64,000 nucleotides of DNA from Adineta ricciae (Eukaryota; Rotifera; Eurotatoria; Adinetida; Adinetidae): assembly GCA_905250025.1 (NCBI GenBank), contig CAJNOJ010000058.1, positions 310,001-374,000 of the forward strand. Direction: 5' to 3'. How positions within the stretch are numbered: position 1 is the stretch's first letter; every line of letters starts with the position of its first letter. The position numbers and the translations under genes were made by a program. This document shows positions 24,878 to 36,682 of the stretch, piece after piece. The notes below the pieces were generated by a model. That model ran no database searches and had not been told where the DNA came from. It saw only the letters and a program-made list of their open reading frames with translations.

Positions 24878-27800
24878 TTATCTTATAGGTGTCAATTGAG
24901 ATGCTTCATGATCAGATCTACACGAACAAAAGGCTTTGATGTCATGTTCATTCAAAGAAATCTCTGCTTACCCGTAGACAACATCTTCGTCTGAATCATT
25001 TATCATTGAAAATGTTGGATTATCCCGAAATAACGAATCGATGGCTGCATTCTTTGCTGGAGAATAGACATATGCCATCGTATACAAATACAGATTAATT
25101 AAACTATAGAACGACAAGAACTCGACGGAATTTTTGTAACGTGACGCTAATTCTGGAACGAAATTTTCTTCGATTATTCCTGAACCGAATCGAAGCGTTG
25201 TGATCGTAATCGAAATCGAAACAACACATAACATCAGTACTGTTGTAAATTTCAAACGAACATCTAAATTCAAGTATTATTACTTCAATGGTCATAGACC
25301 GCATGAAAACCTACCGAAATAGGGCATATTTCGAAGTTCACCAAATGCTCGAATGATTAAAAAGAGCAAATAGAGAATGTAGAAGATTCCCACGATATAA
25401 AATATAACTCGATATGTCTAAACAGGCAATAAAGAACTCTTTTCTTCGACGAAAGTTGACTCCTACCGTAAATTGTTTAATGTCAATAGTGAGATTATAC
25501 ATTGGATCACGAAATTCTTGTACGATACGAGCAGACGAGAGTACAATAGAGAATATCCATAGAAGACTAACGAGAAATATCTTTGGACAATAGAATGGAA
25601 GAAATCGACGAACATTCTAAGAACAAAATAGAAGACAAATAGAATTCGACGATATCAATCGAATGGTCTAACTTGACGTATGCCGTGATAAACACTAAGC
25701 CAGAAGAGTAGAAGAGTGCATAGAAAACTGGCTTGGAGTATACCATCGAGAATGGTTGGAAAAGAATTGTCCGTTAAAAATGTTAACGGATAAAATGGAT
25801 CTAAGAGAACAAGAGAAGAGGAAAAATATGTGAAATCAATCAAGTGCACATTTACCATTGTAGAAAACGAGAAAGATAAGTAATACAATCATCCATCGTT
25901 GTTCGAGTGACCAATCGAGAATGGAGAATCGCCGCATGGATTTGGTAAAAAGACACTGGAATTCAATTGAAACTTATGTGATTGAATGATCGAAACGACT
26001 TACTGTTGCTATAATTGAACTAATCAAGAAAATAAAGCGGAAAGCCAATTCGAATTGTGTATATTTCGGATTGAATGTATTCAACTAGAAGAGAAAAGAT
26101 CACGGTAAATTAAATGGAGGTGAAAAGAGAACAAAAGGTCGCGAACAGAAAATTGGATTGATTTAGTTTTCGTTTCGTCAATTCCATTTAATTGGATTTT
26201 AAATTGATACTTATTTTCATGAAGGAAATTCAAATGGAACAAAATCAATTCATTACAAGCCTAGAACGAAAAAATTACACGAACAAAGTTAATGAAAAGA
26301 CGTGAAACAAAATTAGAAGCCTTCACGTTCCATTAATGATTTCTTCATTAACATCAAGCGCATTTCTAACATTTTGTAAGGGTACGCAGACAAGTCGATG
26401 ACATTGTCATGCGCTAATTAACTAATGATCGAGCGCCTATTAACCTTGATTTTCCATCGAAGGCAAAATTATAGATTGAATGAAATCTACGCGCACGTAC
26501 AGACACACACATACACACTTTTGACATTCTTATTTAGTTGTTCAATGAACTAGAACGAGGACGTCCCATTATCAAGCGCGCAATATATGATTACGTCATG
26601 TAAAATGCATTTAAATAAGAAGCGAACGAAAACGAACGGGATGTACGCGCAAATGAGTTTGAAAATGAACGAAGCGGATGGTGTGAATAGGGATGTGAGT
26701 GGGAGGGTTGGCGAGGGAGAAGGAAAGGAGAAGGGTGGAGAATACGAATTTATTTAATAAAATGAAAGAGATTTGAGAGAATTGACGATTGCACAATACA
26801 ACAAACAAATATGGACAAAAAAGTACACCTATCTGAACGTTTTCACATGCAGAGAGAGGCAAACGATACGTAGACATACGGATAAAATGTGAGAGACACA
26901 AGACGATGACAAGAAATAAACTTGTAAAATTGTAAAAAGATATAAAATGATGTAAAAGAAGAATGAGCCAGTACAAAACGCGTGTAAAATGAGATGTAAA
27001 TGAAAGACCTCAAATAAATTATAAAGAAGAGAAAAAAAGAGTCGTTTGCAACGCTCATAGATCTAAGTGTGTTATTTTTTAGACAAGTGGTGTAGGCACT
27101 TCTTGTCGTTCTGTCTGTTTCATGAGTTTTTTCATTCGGGTAGCTAATCGATCGATAACTTAAATTTAATATGGTCGACGATAGGGACCACGATGTAATG
27201 CCCGATTGAACGCACCTGAAACGCCAGCAACACCTGGTGGTGGAACGCCAGTTGGTCCATAGCCAAGTGATGCTCCATAACCAATTCCTCCGCCATAGAT
27301 ATCGTCTGTGTATGGATTGAGTCCACCGACGGTTGTTGTCACGCCGAAACCAATAGGTACACCACAGAGAGGAGCTCCTCCCAAGCCTCCTCCGAAGCCA
27401 CCTAAACCGCCTCCGAATCCTCCGAGGCCACCGAGTCCTCCACTAAAAAACAGCAATAACATCAGAAAATATAAATAGAGTCAAATTTAATTTGATTTAC
27501 CCATAAGCACCTAGACCTCCACCGAGAAGTCCACTGGCTCCTAATGATGGGAACATGCCACCATATCCACCCAATCTAAAGATAATCAACCGAAATTCAC
27601 TAATAGATACTAAAAGACGAATGCAACGTACCCGCCACCGAGTGAGGCACAGGGGTTGGGCATTGGACATGCTGGTTGTGCAATAGGCATTTGTGGGCAT
27701 GGCATTGGCATTGGTGGTGGTGCACATGGCATTTGCATTGGCATTGGTGGTGGTGCGCACGGCATTGGCATTGGTGGTGGCGCGCATGGCATTGGCATTG

Positions 27801-30800
27801 GCATTGGTGGTGGCGCGCACGGCATTGGCATCGGCATTGGTGGTGGTGCGCATGGCATTGGCATTGGCATTGGCATTGGTGGTGGTGCACATGGCATTGG
27901 CATTGGCATTTGCATTTGCGGTAGGCATTGTGGTTGTTGTGGCTGAGGTACAGGCACAGGCACAGGTACAGGTATACATTGAACAGGACCAGGAACAGGG
28001 ACTGGAACTGGACATGGTTGTGGAACAGGTACTGGGCATGGCTGTGGAACAGGTACCGGTACTTGCTACAATGGAACAACGATAGATTTTATAATAAGTA
28101 ACAAAAAAGCTAATCTATCTTACTTGAACTTGACTTGATGGAACTGGAACAGGTACAGGACACGGTTGTGGTACTGGTACTGGACATGGCTGCGGTACTG
28201 GCTGTGGAACAGGTATACAGCTAGATAAGAAGAGAGGCCGTAAATTCCATTTGTAATGATAATGGAGCTACTTACACAGGTTGACAAACAATGCGTTCGA
28301 CAGGCACAGGAACTGGCACTGGACATGGTTGAGGAACAGGTACAGGCACTTGCTATAAAAAGAATAAAATTAATGTTTCGATCATAACGCGAAAAATCAA
28401 TCTGTCTTACTTGAACTTGACTCGATTGAACTGGTACAGGTACAGGAACAGGATATGGTTGTCTAAAAAAACATAGACAGACAGTAATAATAAAGCCATT
28501 TGATGGAAAACTAGCACTTACGGTACTGGTACACATTCCCGAACTGGAACAGGCACTGGAACAGGACACGGTTGTGGCTGTGGTACTGGTACAGGAACAG
28601 GACATGGAACCTGTTGTGGTACGGGTACCGGTACTGGACATGGTACCTGTTGAATAATTGGCGCTTGTTGTGGTGCTGGAAGCATCGGCATTGGTGGTGG
28701 CAAGCATGGCATTGGTGGTGGCATTGGCATTGGTGGTGGCAAGCATGGCATTGGTGGTGGCATTGGCATTGGTGGTGGCAAGCATGGCATTGGTGGGGGC
28801 ATTGGCATTGGTGGTGGCAAGCATGGCATTGGAGGTGGCATTGGCATTGGTGGCGGCAAGCATGGCATTGGAGGTGGCATTGGTGGTGGGCACGGCATTG
28901 GAGGCGGCATTGGTGGTGGGCACGGCATTTGCATTGGTGGTGGTGCAATTGGCATTGGTGGTAGACACGGCATTGGTGGTGGCATTGGTGGTGCACATGG
29001 ATTGATACCGCCAAAAGAGCCGCCGCCAAATGGAAGACCGCCTCCAAATGAGGCACCTCCTCCAAATGATCCACCGCCATATGGTAGACCTCCGAACGAA
29101 GCTCCACCAGCGAATGGTGAAGCACCAGCAAAACTACCGCCATATGGTAGAGCAGCTTGACCGAAACCTCCCATTCCTCCGATGGGAGCACCATATGAAC
29201 CTAATCCATTTGGAATACCGCCGCCGAATCCGCCAAGTGCGCCGCCGCTGAAACCTCCAGAGAATGGACTCGCACCATAGCCTGCTAAACCTGCTGCACC
29301 ATAAGGAGCACCGCCAAAGCTAGTGCCTGCACCATAACTAGCAATACTACTTAGTTGTCCGCCGCCGAAACCGCCGCCATAGGCTGGAGGCGCGGCAAAG
29401 CTAGGGACAGCGCCGAATCCCGGGGCTGCACCGAAACTGGGTGGTGCAAAGCTGGGTGGTGGTGCAAAGCTAGGTGGTGGTGCAAAGCTAGGTGGTGGTG
29501 CAAAGCTAGGAGGTGGTGCAAAGCTTGGAGGTGGACCAAAGCTTGGAGGTGGAGCATAACTTGGTGGTGGAGCATAACTTGGGAGTGGCGCATAACTTGG
29601 TGGTGGCGCATAGCTTGGAGGAGCACCATAGCCTGGAGCTGGTCCAAAACCTGGAAGAGCCGAACCGAATGGTGGAATAGCTGGCTGAGGTGGATATGGT
29701 GCTGGTGGAGCTTGAGGTGGAGCGCCAGGACCACCAGTTTCAAAGCAGAAAGCATTAGGTGGAAGACCAGGTGGTGGTGGAATTGGTTGTGGTGGATACA
29801 TGCCAGTGCTAGCAATACCTTGAGCGTTTGGTGCATTGTAACCATACTGAGCACCGCGTGCTTGTGCTGGTCCTTGGTATCGTTCATAGCCAGTTTGGCC
29901 GTAGCCTTGCGGTCCTGGTTGTTGCGTGCCAATAGCACTGCTCGATTGATTGTAGCTACTTGTGCCACTATAAGCTTGTCCGGATTGTCCATAGCCAGCT
30001 CCATAAGCACCACCGCCAGCGACGGGTGCATTCGCACCACTGGAGCTTCCGTATTGATTGAGTGTATCTTGTTGTTGATGTTGATATCCTTGTCCACGAG
30101 GTGGCACACGAATGACTTTACGTACGACTTGCGGTGGTCCACATGGTTCTACAACAGTACGTTCTTGAACACGAGGTGGCGGTGTCATTGGCTCCTCGAT
30201 GATTTCTTCCACAATTTCGCCTGGTTGACGACGAATATAGACACGTTCCAAAATGTCGGGCTCTGGTGTAGGCATTCGATGTCGAACTTGTCGCACAGCA
30301 CCTGGTTGATCTGGTAAACGAATAGCTTGTCGACGAATACGGCCTTGACGACGACGAAGATACATATCACCTGAATTATCATAACCACCTTCACTGCCGC
30401 ATTGAGATTCGCCATAACCACTATAAGCGGCATAATTTGCTCCACCTGCAGCTCCAGCTGCTCCAGCAGCTCCAACAGCAGCACCTGAACTAAACTGTTG
30501 TTGCTCATAATAACCACTTACACCGCCAGCTGCTGGTCCGCCGTATTTCTGTGAGTTCGAACCAGCTGGATATCGTTTGTAATCGTAAGAACTTGACGAA
30601 CTTGTGCTTGATGTTGATCCTGAACTTTTTCCATTGCTTTTATGACCACCACCAGTGCTACTACCATTTTGTGTATATCCGCCTGTTACTCCGCTGCTGC
30701 TATTATTTGTTTGTTGTCTAGTCGAGGAAGCATATGTTCCCGATTGTTGTGAATATTGATTGTATGGACCCATGCCTGTGTGGGTTCGCCAAAACTATTT

Positions 30801-33197
30801 CTGTGTGATATATAAAGGTGTGTGTGTGCGTGTACGTTCGAGAATATGAGGCAAGACTAAAATACTGTACACTCCCGATGTCTCTCTGTTTGTATATATG
30901 ATGCAACTTTTTTTGACAACGACTCTACTCGCCTTCAATATTCTTTTCTCGCTCTATGTGTGTGTGTCTCTCTCTCTCTCCTTTCTCTCCGTGACCAACA
31001 ACATGAAATTGTGCAACCGAATCGTTACGGTGAAAGATTTTTCTTCTCTTTTTTTCTTTTTGTGTCTCCTATTCTTCTTTTCCCTTCGCTCAATATGTGC
31101 ATATGAACAACCGTGGAGATGGTCCAAGCAAGATTGATATCTTCTATATATTAGTAATATTAATGGTCATAATGGGAGTGAGAGTAACAAATGTTCATAG
31201 TAATAAAGGGACCAGAGAAAAAACTGAATTTCAAAACTTTAATAGTCTTACCTGAAACTTTAAGAGTTGGGTGTACCGTATTGGCAAGAGACTATCACCT
31301 GAATGTGAATCTGATTGATAAGAAACCCGTGTATTTATATCAGTACTGAGCTTACGACCATGAACATCCTTCTCCTATACTATTTCATTATCTTTTTCTC
31401 TCTTTGACCCTGATTGGTCTCGTAGCATTGAGTTCGAAAAAAAAGGATTCAGATAGCGAAGGGCATTCATATTCAAACTTGCTCATTCGAGCACGTCAAG
31501 GTTTACGGACACAATTGAATGCATCGAAACGGCTTTTCGACCATAGCCTTGCATATAGATGGATGAAAAGAGGCACCCTTCGTCCTCAATTAGAACGACG
31601 TTCGTGGAGTTGCGCGATCGATTTGATCGATTTCGATTGCAGTTCTTACACGTGCTTTGCTCGAGCGAGCACACGCTCACACGACTTTGAGCGAACGTTG
31701 TGAGCAAGCAATGATGAACACGTATATACATACACAAATTTGATTGATGAGACAGCAGAAATGAATGAATAGAATATACGCATCTAGGTAGATTACGCGA
31801 GCATGATATACATACATATTCGTTCGTATATGTACATATTCAATGTTATATGAGCAACGGAGATGATTTCACACAAAGAAAGAAATTAAAGTTAATTTAA
31901 ATCATTTCTTTTTATCATAAAGAAAAAAGATGCGCGACTAGACAAAATAGTTTCATAACAAGCGAATATGCATTAAATTAACGAATATTAAAATGCAATA
32001 TGTTTTAAAATTTTATGTCTAAATGCATATGAAATTTCTTGCTCTTCTCACAACGTCAAAAAAGTTTTCTATTTATCTGACCAGAAACTGATAGAAATCA
32101 GTTTAATCGATCGCATTTCTGATTTAATCTTTCGTGTGCGTTCCCTACCTGTCTTTGACAATGAATTGTTCGTGGACGAACATACACTTGGGCATTCGTT
32201 GATGGATCATTCACTGATATACTAACGTTGATCGTTTTAAGAAACTCTTCTACACAAAGATAAAGAAAAAAAAGATTTCAATATTCATTCTAAACAGAGA
32301 ATCACACGTACCACTTATATCAGTTGACGATTTCATCGTTAACCAAAGGCGTTGATGAAATTTATCGAGATAGTCCGATTGTAATTCGTATGGTGTCGAC
32401 TAGCGGAAAATGAACATCATCAGAATATTTTCCTATCATCTTTCTCAATTATTTTTACTAATTCTTTAGACGGAGTTTCAGATTTATAGGTTGTTGTTTG
32501 AATAACCGATGGACCAACAATGCCGATGAGAATGGCAACGGACAAACAAATAAAGAACAGTACAAATACGGCGACAAATTGCCGTTTGTGTAAAGCATAC
32601 AGGCGCATCTGCACTGATCTAAATCAGCAATAATGTTTTTTTTTAGATAATGGAACTGATATACACATTGCAGTATCTTATGACATCCTTATGACATGAA
32701 AACAACGATAAGTCAAATGTTTTGTTTCTTTGTCTTTCGTAATCTTGATTTATTCTTTGTGAAGATCGGTTGCCGTTTGGGCAAATCACGTAAAATGCGA
32801 TGTGAATCGAACGATTTGATAAGTCGAAATGTTACCTTTTCGAGCGTAAAAGATGGGTGAGAAAATACGGTTTTTAATGAAGCTTGACATGTACTTTGAC
32901 GTCGTTAGTATATAATGGACGTGAGAAAGAAAAAAGTTAAATTTCATATGAGAAACGTTTTTTAACACGTTTTACGCTCGATGAAATAACAACTTTCTTC
33001 TCGCTGAAAATTACATTGATTTTCATATGACTATTAAAAGGGAAAAAGTGAAATTAGACAACGAATTACGAAATCTGAACGAGAGCGGGTCACTCGATGT
33101 GTATTGTTAACCGAGCGTGTCATGAAAAGTATGTCAAAATTGTTTCCAGATAAATCAATTACTTAACTTACCTTTCGATTTCTTTGGTTTCACCCAT
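24878..33197 (-). CDS. TMEM181: TMEM181 homologue, with a 5.2-kb intron that hosts another gene
   Basis: Twelve exons join in phase to 463 residues: 33172-33197, 32459-32618, 32312-32399, 32149-32249, 31252-31374, 26004-26084, 25856-25955, 25673-25800, 25467-25616, 25315-25417, 24972-25263 and 24878-24917. The N-terminal MRLYALHKRQFVAVFVLFF, central LFTKSMRRFSILDWSLEQRW and YNDPFYPLTFL, FWLSVYHGIRQ, and C-terminal YKNSVEFLSFYSLINLYLYT and FSMINDSDEDVVYG match TMEM181 (GPR178) along its length. It is a multi-pass membrane protein with an extracellular loop after the first TM and a seven-TM-like core; its cell-biological role is poorly defined. The exon at 31252-31374 is the least conserved and its 5' edge is tentative. 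The sixth exon (from 26084) directly continues the KFQ end of exon five, so the intron is 26085-31251. Confidence 0.9.
26085..27165. other. 3' portion of the TMEM181 host intron
   Basis: No exon seen. It holds the 3' flank of the nested Pro/Gly/Met-rich gene. The 121-codon minus frame at 26611-26976 is low-complexity hydrophobic and unsupported. Confidence 0.5.
27166..30773 (-). CDS. 1087-residue Pro/Gly/Met-rich low-complexity protein, nested in a TMEM181 intron
   Basis: Seven exons join in phase (28522-30773, 28411-28462, 28276-28352, 28124-28220, 27632-28065, 27501-27575 and 27166-27442). In order the product shows: a Gln/Ser/Gly/Tyr-rich prion-like N-terminus (MGPYNQYSQQSGTYASS); a non-repetitive basic/acidic core at residues ~145-230 (RRRQGRIRRQAIRLPDQ, PTPEPDILERVYIRRQPGE, VEPCGPPQVVRKVIRVPP); Ala/Gly/Tyr-rich spacers; SFAPPP/SYAPPP repeats (~390-440); Gly/Phe/Ala runs; PPMPCLPPPMPM repeats; VPVPVPQPCP repeats across the small exons; a second PMPMPCAPPP block; and a Gly/Leu/Phe-rich C-terminus ending YRRPY. 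No signal peptide or TM is seen. It looks like a structural or phase-separating protein, with Cys in the repeats able to cross-link. Function unknown; the core is the part most likely to reveal homologues. Confidence 0.82.
27690..27925 (-). repeat. Coding minisatellite (PMPMPCAPPP units)
   Basis: Tandem 6- to 30-base units based on GGCATTGGCATTGGTGGTGG (plus-strand view) code for alternating PMPMP and CAPPP on the minus strand. Unit number varies between blocks, as expected from slippage or unequal exchange. Confidence 0.85.
28680..28990 (-). repeat. Coding minisatellite (PPMPCLPPPMPM units)
   Basis: Near-perfect ~54-base higher-order units (AAGCATGGCATTGGTGGTGG core in plus view), at least five copies. 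They share the GGCATTGG element with the block at 27690, so both probably expanded from one seed. Confidence 0.85.
29420..29625 (-). repeat. Coding minisatellite (SFAPPP/SYAPPP units)
   Basis: About ten degenerate 18-base units (AAGCTAGGTGGTGGTGCA in plus view) code for S-F/Y-A-P-P-P. Drift from SFAPPP to SYAPPP along the array suggests growth from one end. Confidence 0.8.
30774..31251. other. 5' portion of the TMEM181 host intron / promoter side of the nested gene
   Basis: Contains a TG-rich run near 30819-30833, a TCTCTCTC tract near 30966-30990 and T/C-rich stretches to about 31085. This is the only sequence between the nested gene's ATG and the upstream TMEM181 exon, so it should hold the nested promoter. 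Confidence 0.5.
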
Positions 33198-33300
33198 GAT
33201 TTCAAGGAACTGGAGAAGGAGAAATACAAATCTAGAAAAGAATAACACTAATTTTCAAATAAAAACAAAATGTCTTTTTGTTTGATTAAAATCAATCAAT

Positions 33301-35962
33301 TCAAAGTTTGCTTTTTTCAATTAAATCTGTCTTTATCCACGATGGAATTTCGAATGTAGTCTTATTACTATGAATCATCTGACTGATTGCTTCATACACT
33401 CGACCATCACTATTTCCTAAAACTGAATTGAGAATGTAGTCAGGTGGAGCAAAGACATCCACCAATGCAACGATTTCATTGCGTAGCTCATCACATAATT
33501 GTAATAAACGTGTTTGCATCCATTGGTTTACATGCGTATTTCGAATATAATTCCCTTCGAATAGAATCGCTAAATGCTCTTCGAATAATTTTAAAATATG
33601 TACGAGCAATAGTTTCTCCAAGATAGTTTTACATGGCTTGTCAATGCCAGCTGATTCGCGAAGAAATTTGGCAAAACGTTCAATGGCAGTGCGCTATAAT
33701 GAAGCATTTTTCGTCTTCTTTTTCGTCTCGGAAGAGTGATAACTTACTTGAATGTAAAGAATTGATACTGTTCGAAGATGATAAACTTGCGTAGTATTTT
33801 TCACATCAAAAGTTGAGAGATTCTCCATTAGTGATAAACGTTCGAGTTTTCGAATCGATTTATCAATTGCGTAGCATAATAACCAATCGAATGCACCAAG
33901 TAGATCTAATAGAGTCGAATTTGTTTACGCTGAATATTCAGTGATGAGATTACCTTGGATACAACATTCCGATGTTATTGAGCATTGATTGTTTTGGAGG
34001 ATCTTTTTCAAGTCTTCGATGAAATCAGCACTGTGAAAAGGAGAATTCGATACGTGATCTAAATCCAACAAGAATTAATGTGTTTTTCATTCCAAACAAA
34101 ATCCTTACTCTTTCGATGAATATCTTCGTATACCGAGAGAATATAATTCGCTCCTTGTTGTAATAATACATTATTATCTCCTTCGAACGTACACGATGGA
34201 TCATTGTCATCGCGTATGACACCAAAACCACTTGCTAGAAAGTACAATCGTTATCCTCAACTATTCTGACAATTTTCCTCACTATTTATTTACCATACAA
34301 ATATCCATGACCGCCACATGCTTCTCGACATTCTTGAACTGCTTTCTGAGTATTCCATGTACACAAAGCTTTCGCTGTACATGACAATGCATGAATTTCC
34401 CTTCCCATATCGCTCAATAGATCTCGATCACTTTCATCCGAAGACATGGACAGTGCATAAAATTCGGTTAAATTGTCGAAAACAGATACGGCTAAATAAC
34501 GATAGATATAAAGTGATGCGACTATTGGGACTAAACGCCAATTCTACGATTAGAAGAAGAAGAAAAAAAACAAATTTTTCGTGAGTGATATCAATGTTTT
34601 TGATTTACTTGTGTTTGATATTCAATGATCGGTATTTCGATTCCAGACGACGGTCCAAATTGTTTCCGCGTGCATGAATATCGAACAGCGATTGTTATAC
34701 ATTTGATTAACAGTCCAATGGCTAAACTAGAAATACCAACACGACCTGACGAGAGAGCACCGAGACTTGCACCAAATCGTTTGTTCGATGACTATAATAA
34801 CGTACGAATTATCATCTCTTCAAAAAAAGTCAAATCTTACTTTGAATTGAGTTTGATAAGTGCCATCAGGTAATACATCACCATGTTTATTCAATAAATT
34901 TTCTCTTGGTATTCGATAATTTCGCAAGATTAAAAATCTACAATAAATTTCAATTCTTTTCATACGAAATCGAACAAATTTTCATGCATACCCGTTGTCT
35001 AAACCATTCCATCCACATTTTGCACCAATATCTCCAACTTCGACTCCATCGAATGTTTTATACGTCAACGGATCACTTCAAAACACATTAAAATAAACAT
35101 CAATCCACAACGAAAAACAAATCTCCCACCGAACTGGTACAACAAATAAATGAAGACCGTGACACACGTTCTTCGTATAAAGTTGAGCATAAACAATCGC
35201 ATGTGTTGCATGATAGCCCAAATTTCTAAACAATGATTAATATTCAACATGACTTTGAAATTCAAATTACCCTATCCAGAATTTCATTGCTTCAATATCC
35301 GGTGTATTCAAAACAAATTCCTAGAAAACTCGATAAATAAACAACGTTTATTCATTCATTTTCCAACTTACTTGGGTTTGTGGATCATAAATAGCGATAG
35401 TTCTCATTTCTTTCGTATTACTTCCATGAGATAATTCCGTCAGAGCAAAACATCCAAAAATCTATTCGAAAAACATTGTTCGTACGCATTTCCACGATGA
35501 TTTTTGCCTTACTTTTTCATTCTTTTCCAAATCGAGTAGATATGCGTGTCTTTGCGTACCCAATTTACGTATCGTTTCACAAAATACAGTTGTATGAAGT
35601 GAATATTTTGCATGACATGACGAATCATACATCGCTAAACATTGTTCGAGTATAATTTTCCGACGAGGATTTTCATACAGTTCATCGTCGGTCAACAAAT
35701 TCAATCGTATTAATTCCTTACAACGAAGGTAAGTTAATCGTTTATATTCATCGATGGTTAATGGCTGTTTTGCTTGGTGAAATATCGATTGAGAGTTGAG
35801 TATTGACCAAAGTTTTTCCTGGAAAAATATGAGAGATTTGACAAAAAAAACGAGAAAATGTGTGTTTCATACTCGGTAAATCTGCGATGATTCATCTTCG
35901 AAAATGTTTTTCATACGTTCAATGGAGAACGATGCCCGTTTCCGATACTCATCCAACATCAT
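33301..35962 (-). CDS. ACOX3: Peroxisomal acyl-CoA oxidase (ACOX3/pristanoyl-CoA oxidase-like)
   Basis: Thirteen exons join in phase: 35873-35962, 35513-35818, 35372-35461, 35271-35320, 35130-35225, 34992-35075, 34841-34937, 34609-34791, 34294-34543, 34109-34234, 33954-34058, 33748-33905 and 33301-33693, giving 675 residues (human ACOX3 is 700). Landmarks: [20 protein letters not shown] (FAD/substrate region), [33 protein letters not shown], and [17 protein letters not shown], which holds the catalytic Glu. The C-terminus is SKL, a canonical PTS1 signal. The enzyme makes the first, H2O2-producing step of peroxisomal beta-oxidation; ACOX3 relatives prefer branched-chain acyl-CoA. The order of motifs and the sequence around [16 protein letters not shown] fit the ACOX3 branch better than ACOX1. 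Two adjacent ATGs occur at 35962 and 35959; the first is used. Confidence 0.94.
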
Positions 35963-36682
35963 TCCTTCTTTTAATGAAAATCATTGACAGACAGATGATT
36001 CATTTGAATATTTTCTGACGAATGAAATCAATTTTCGTCGAATAAAATTCATCGAGAAAAAACTATTCTTTTTTCAAACATTTTCCAATTCTATCGAGAA
36101 TCTTTTTCATCGACATCTTCATCACAGATGTCTCTAATGTGCATGTCTTTCGTATATTAGAATAACAAAAGAGAGTGAGTGAGAAGTATTTAACAAGTTT
36201 GCTCGATCTAACAGGAAGAAGAACATTGTTCTGTTCGCCTCGATGAGTAGTTTGATAACATTAACAGCTTTCAAATAGGATAGGACAAACTATCGGAAAT
36301 GTTCATTATTGGCTTTGTTTCAAAACATAAAAAAACTATTATATGAAGAAACATAATTGCGTTTTATTCAAATATTAATATGATTTACTTTTGAAAATGC
36401 AAGAGAAAGTTTATTTTTAATACCTATTCTCTGTATCAATGAATCCTTGATGAATAAAAACCAGCTGCTGCTACTCTTATGAAAACAGTTCTTTCTTTTT
36501 CGTCAACGGTAGATAATGACATCTGTCACTAGAATGATCATCTGTCCAATGCTATCATCTATATACAAGAAAGTAGCCAACCATTCGATTCCTTCTTTGT
36601 TGATTTCATATATTCGCATATACAGTTCACTGGGTTCGATTTTATTAATATATCATTGTAGATTTACTGAATCAAATTCATC
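35963..36682. other. Divergent intergenic region between ACOX3-like and SOD2
   Basis: About 720 bases that must hold both promoters, possibly shared by two oxidative-metabolism genes. No recognisable element or gene. Confidence 0.4.

Noticed and set aside
26611..26976. 121-codon hydrophobic minus ORF in the TMEM181 intron
   Set aside because: Low-complexity Phe/Leu/Ser composition; TMEM181 coding is complete without it.
27656..27946. Gly-Ile-rich and His-Trp-rich plus-strand ORFs
   Set aside because: Mirror image of the minus-strand PMPMPCAPPP repeats; stop-free because the repeat unit is a multiple of three.
28680..28990. Regular repeats resembling a CRISPR array
   Set aside because: No unique spacers and no cas genes; the repeats are in-frame coding minisatellites in a eukaryotic gene.
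29355..30317. 320-codon plus ORF rich in Trp, Arg and Ser
   Set aside because: Antisense shadow of the nested Pro/Gly/Met-rich gene; composition follows the repeat DNA.
31404..31737. Plus and minus ORFs in a TMEM181 intron
   Set aside because: No features; they lie in the intron between exons 4 and 5, and no missing TMEM181 segment matches them.
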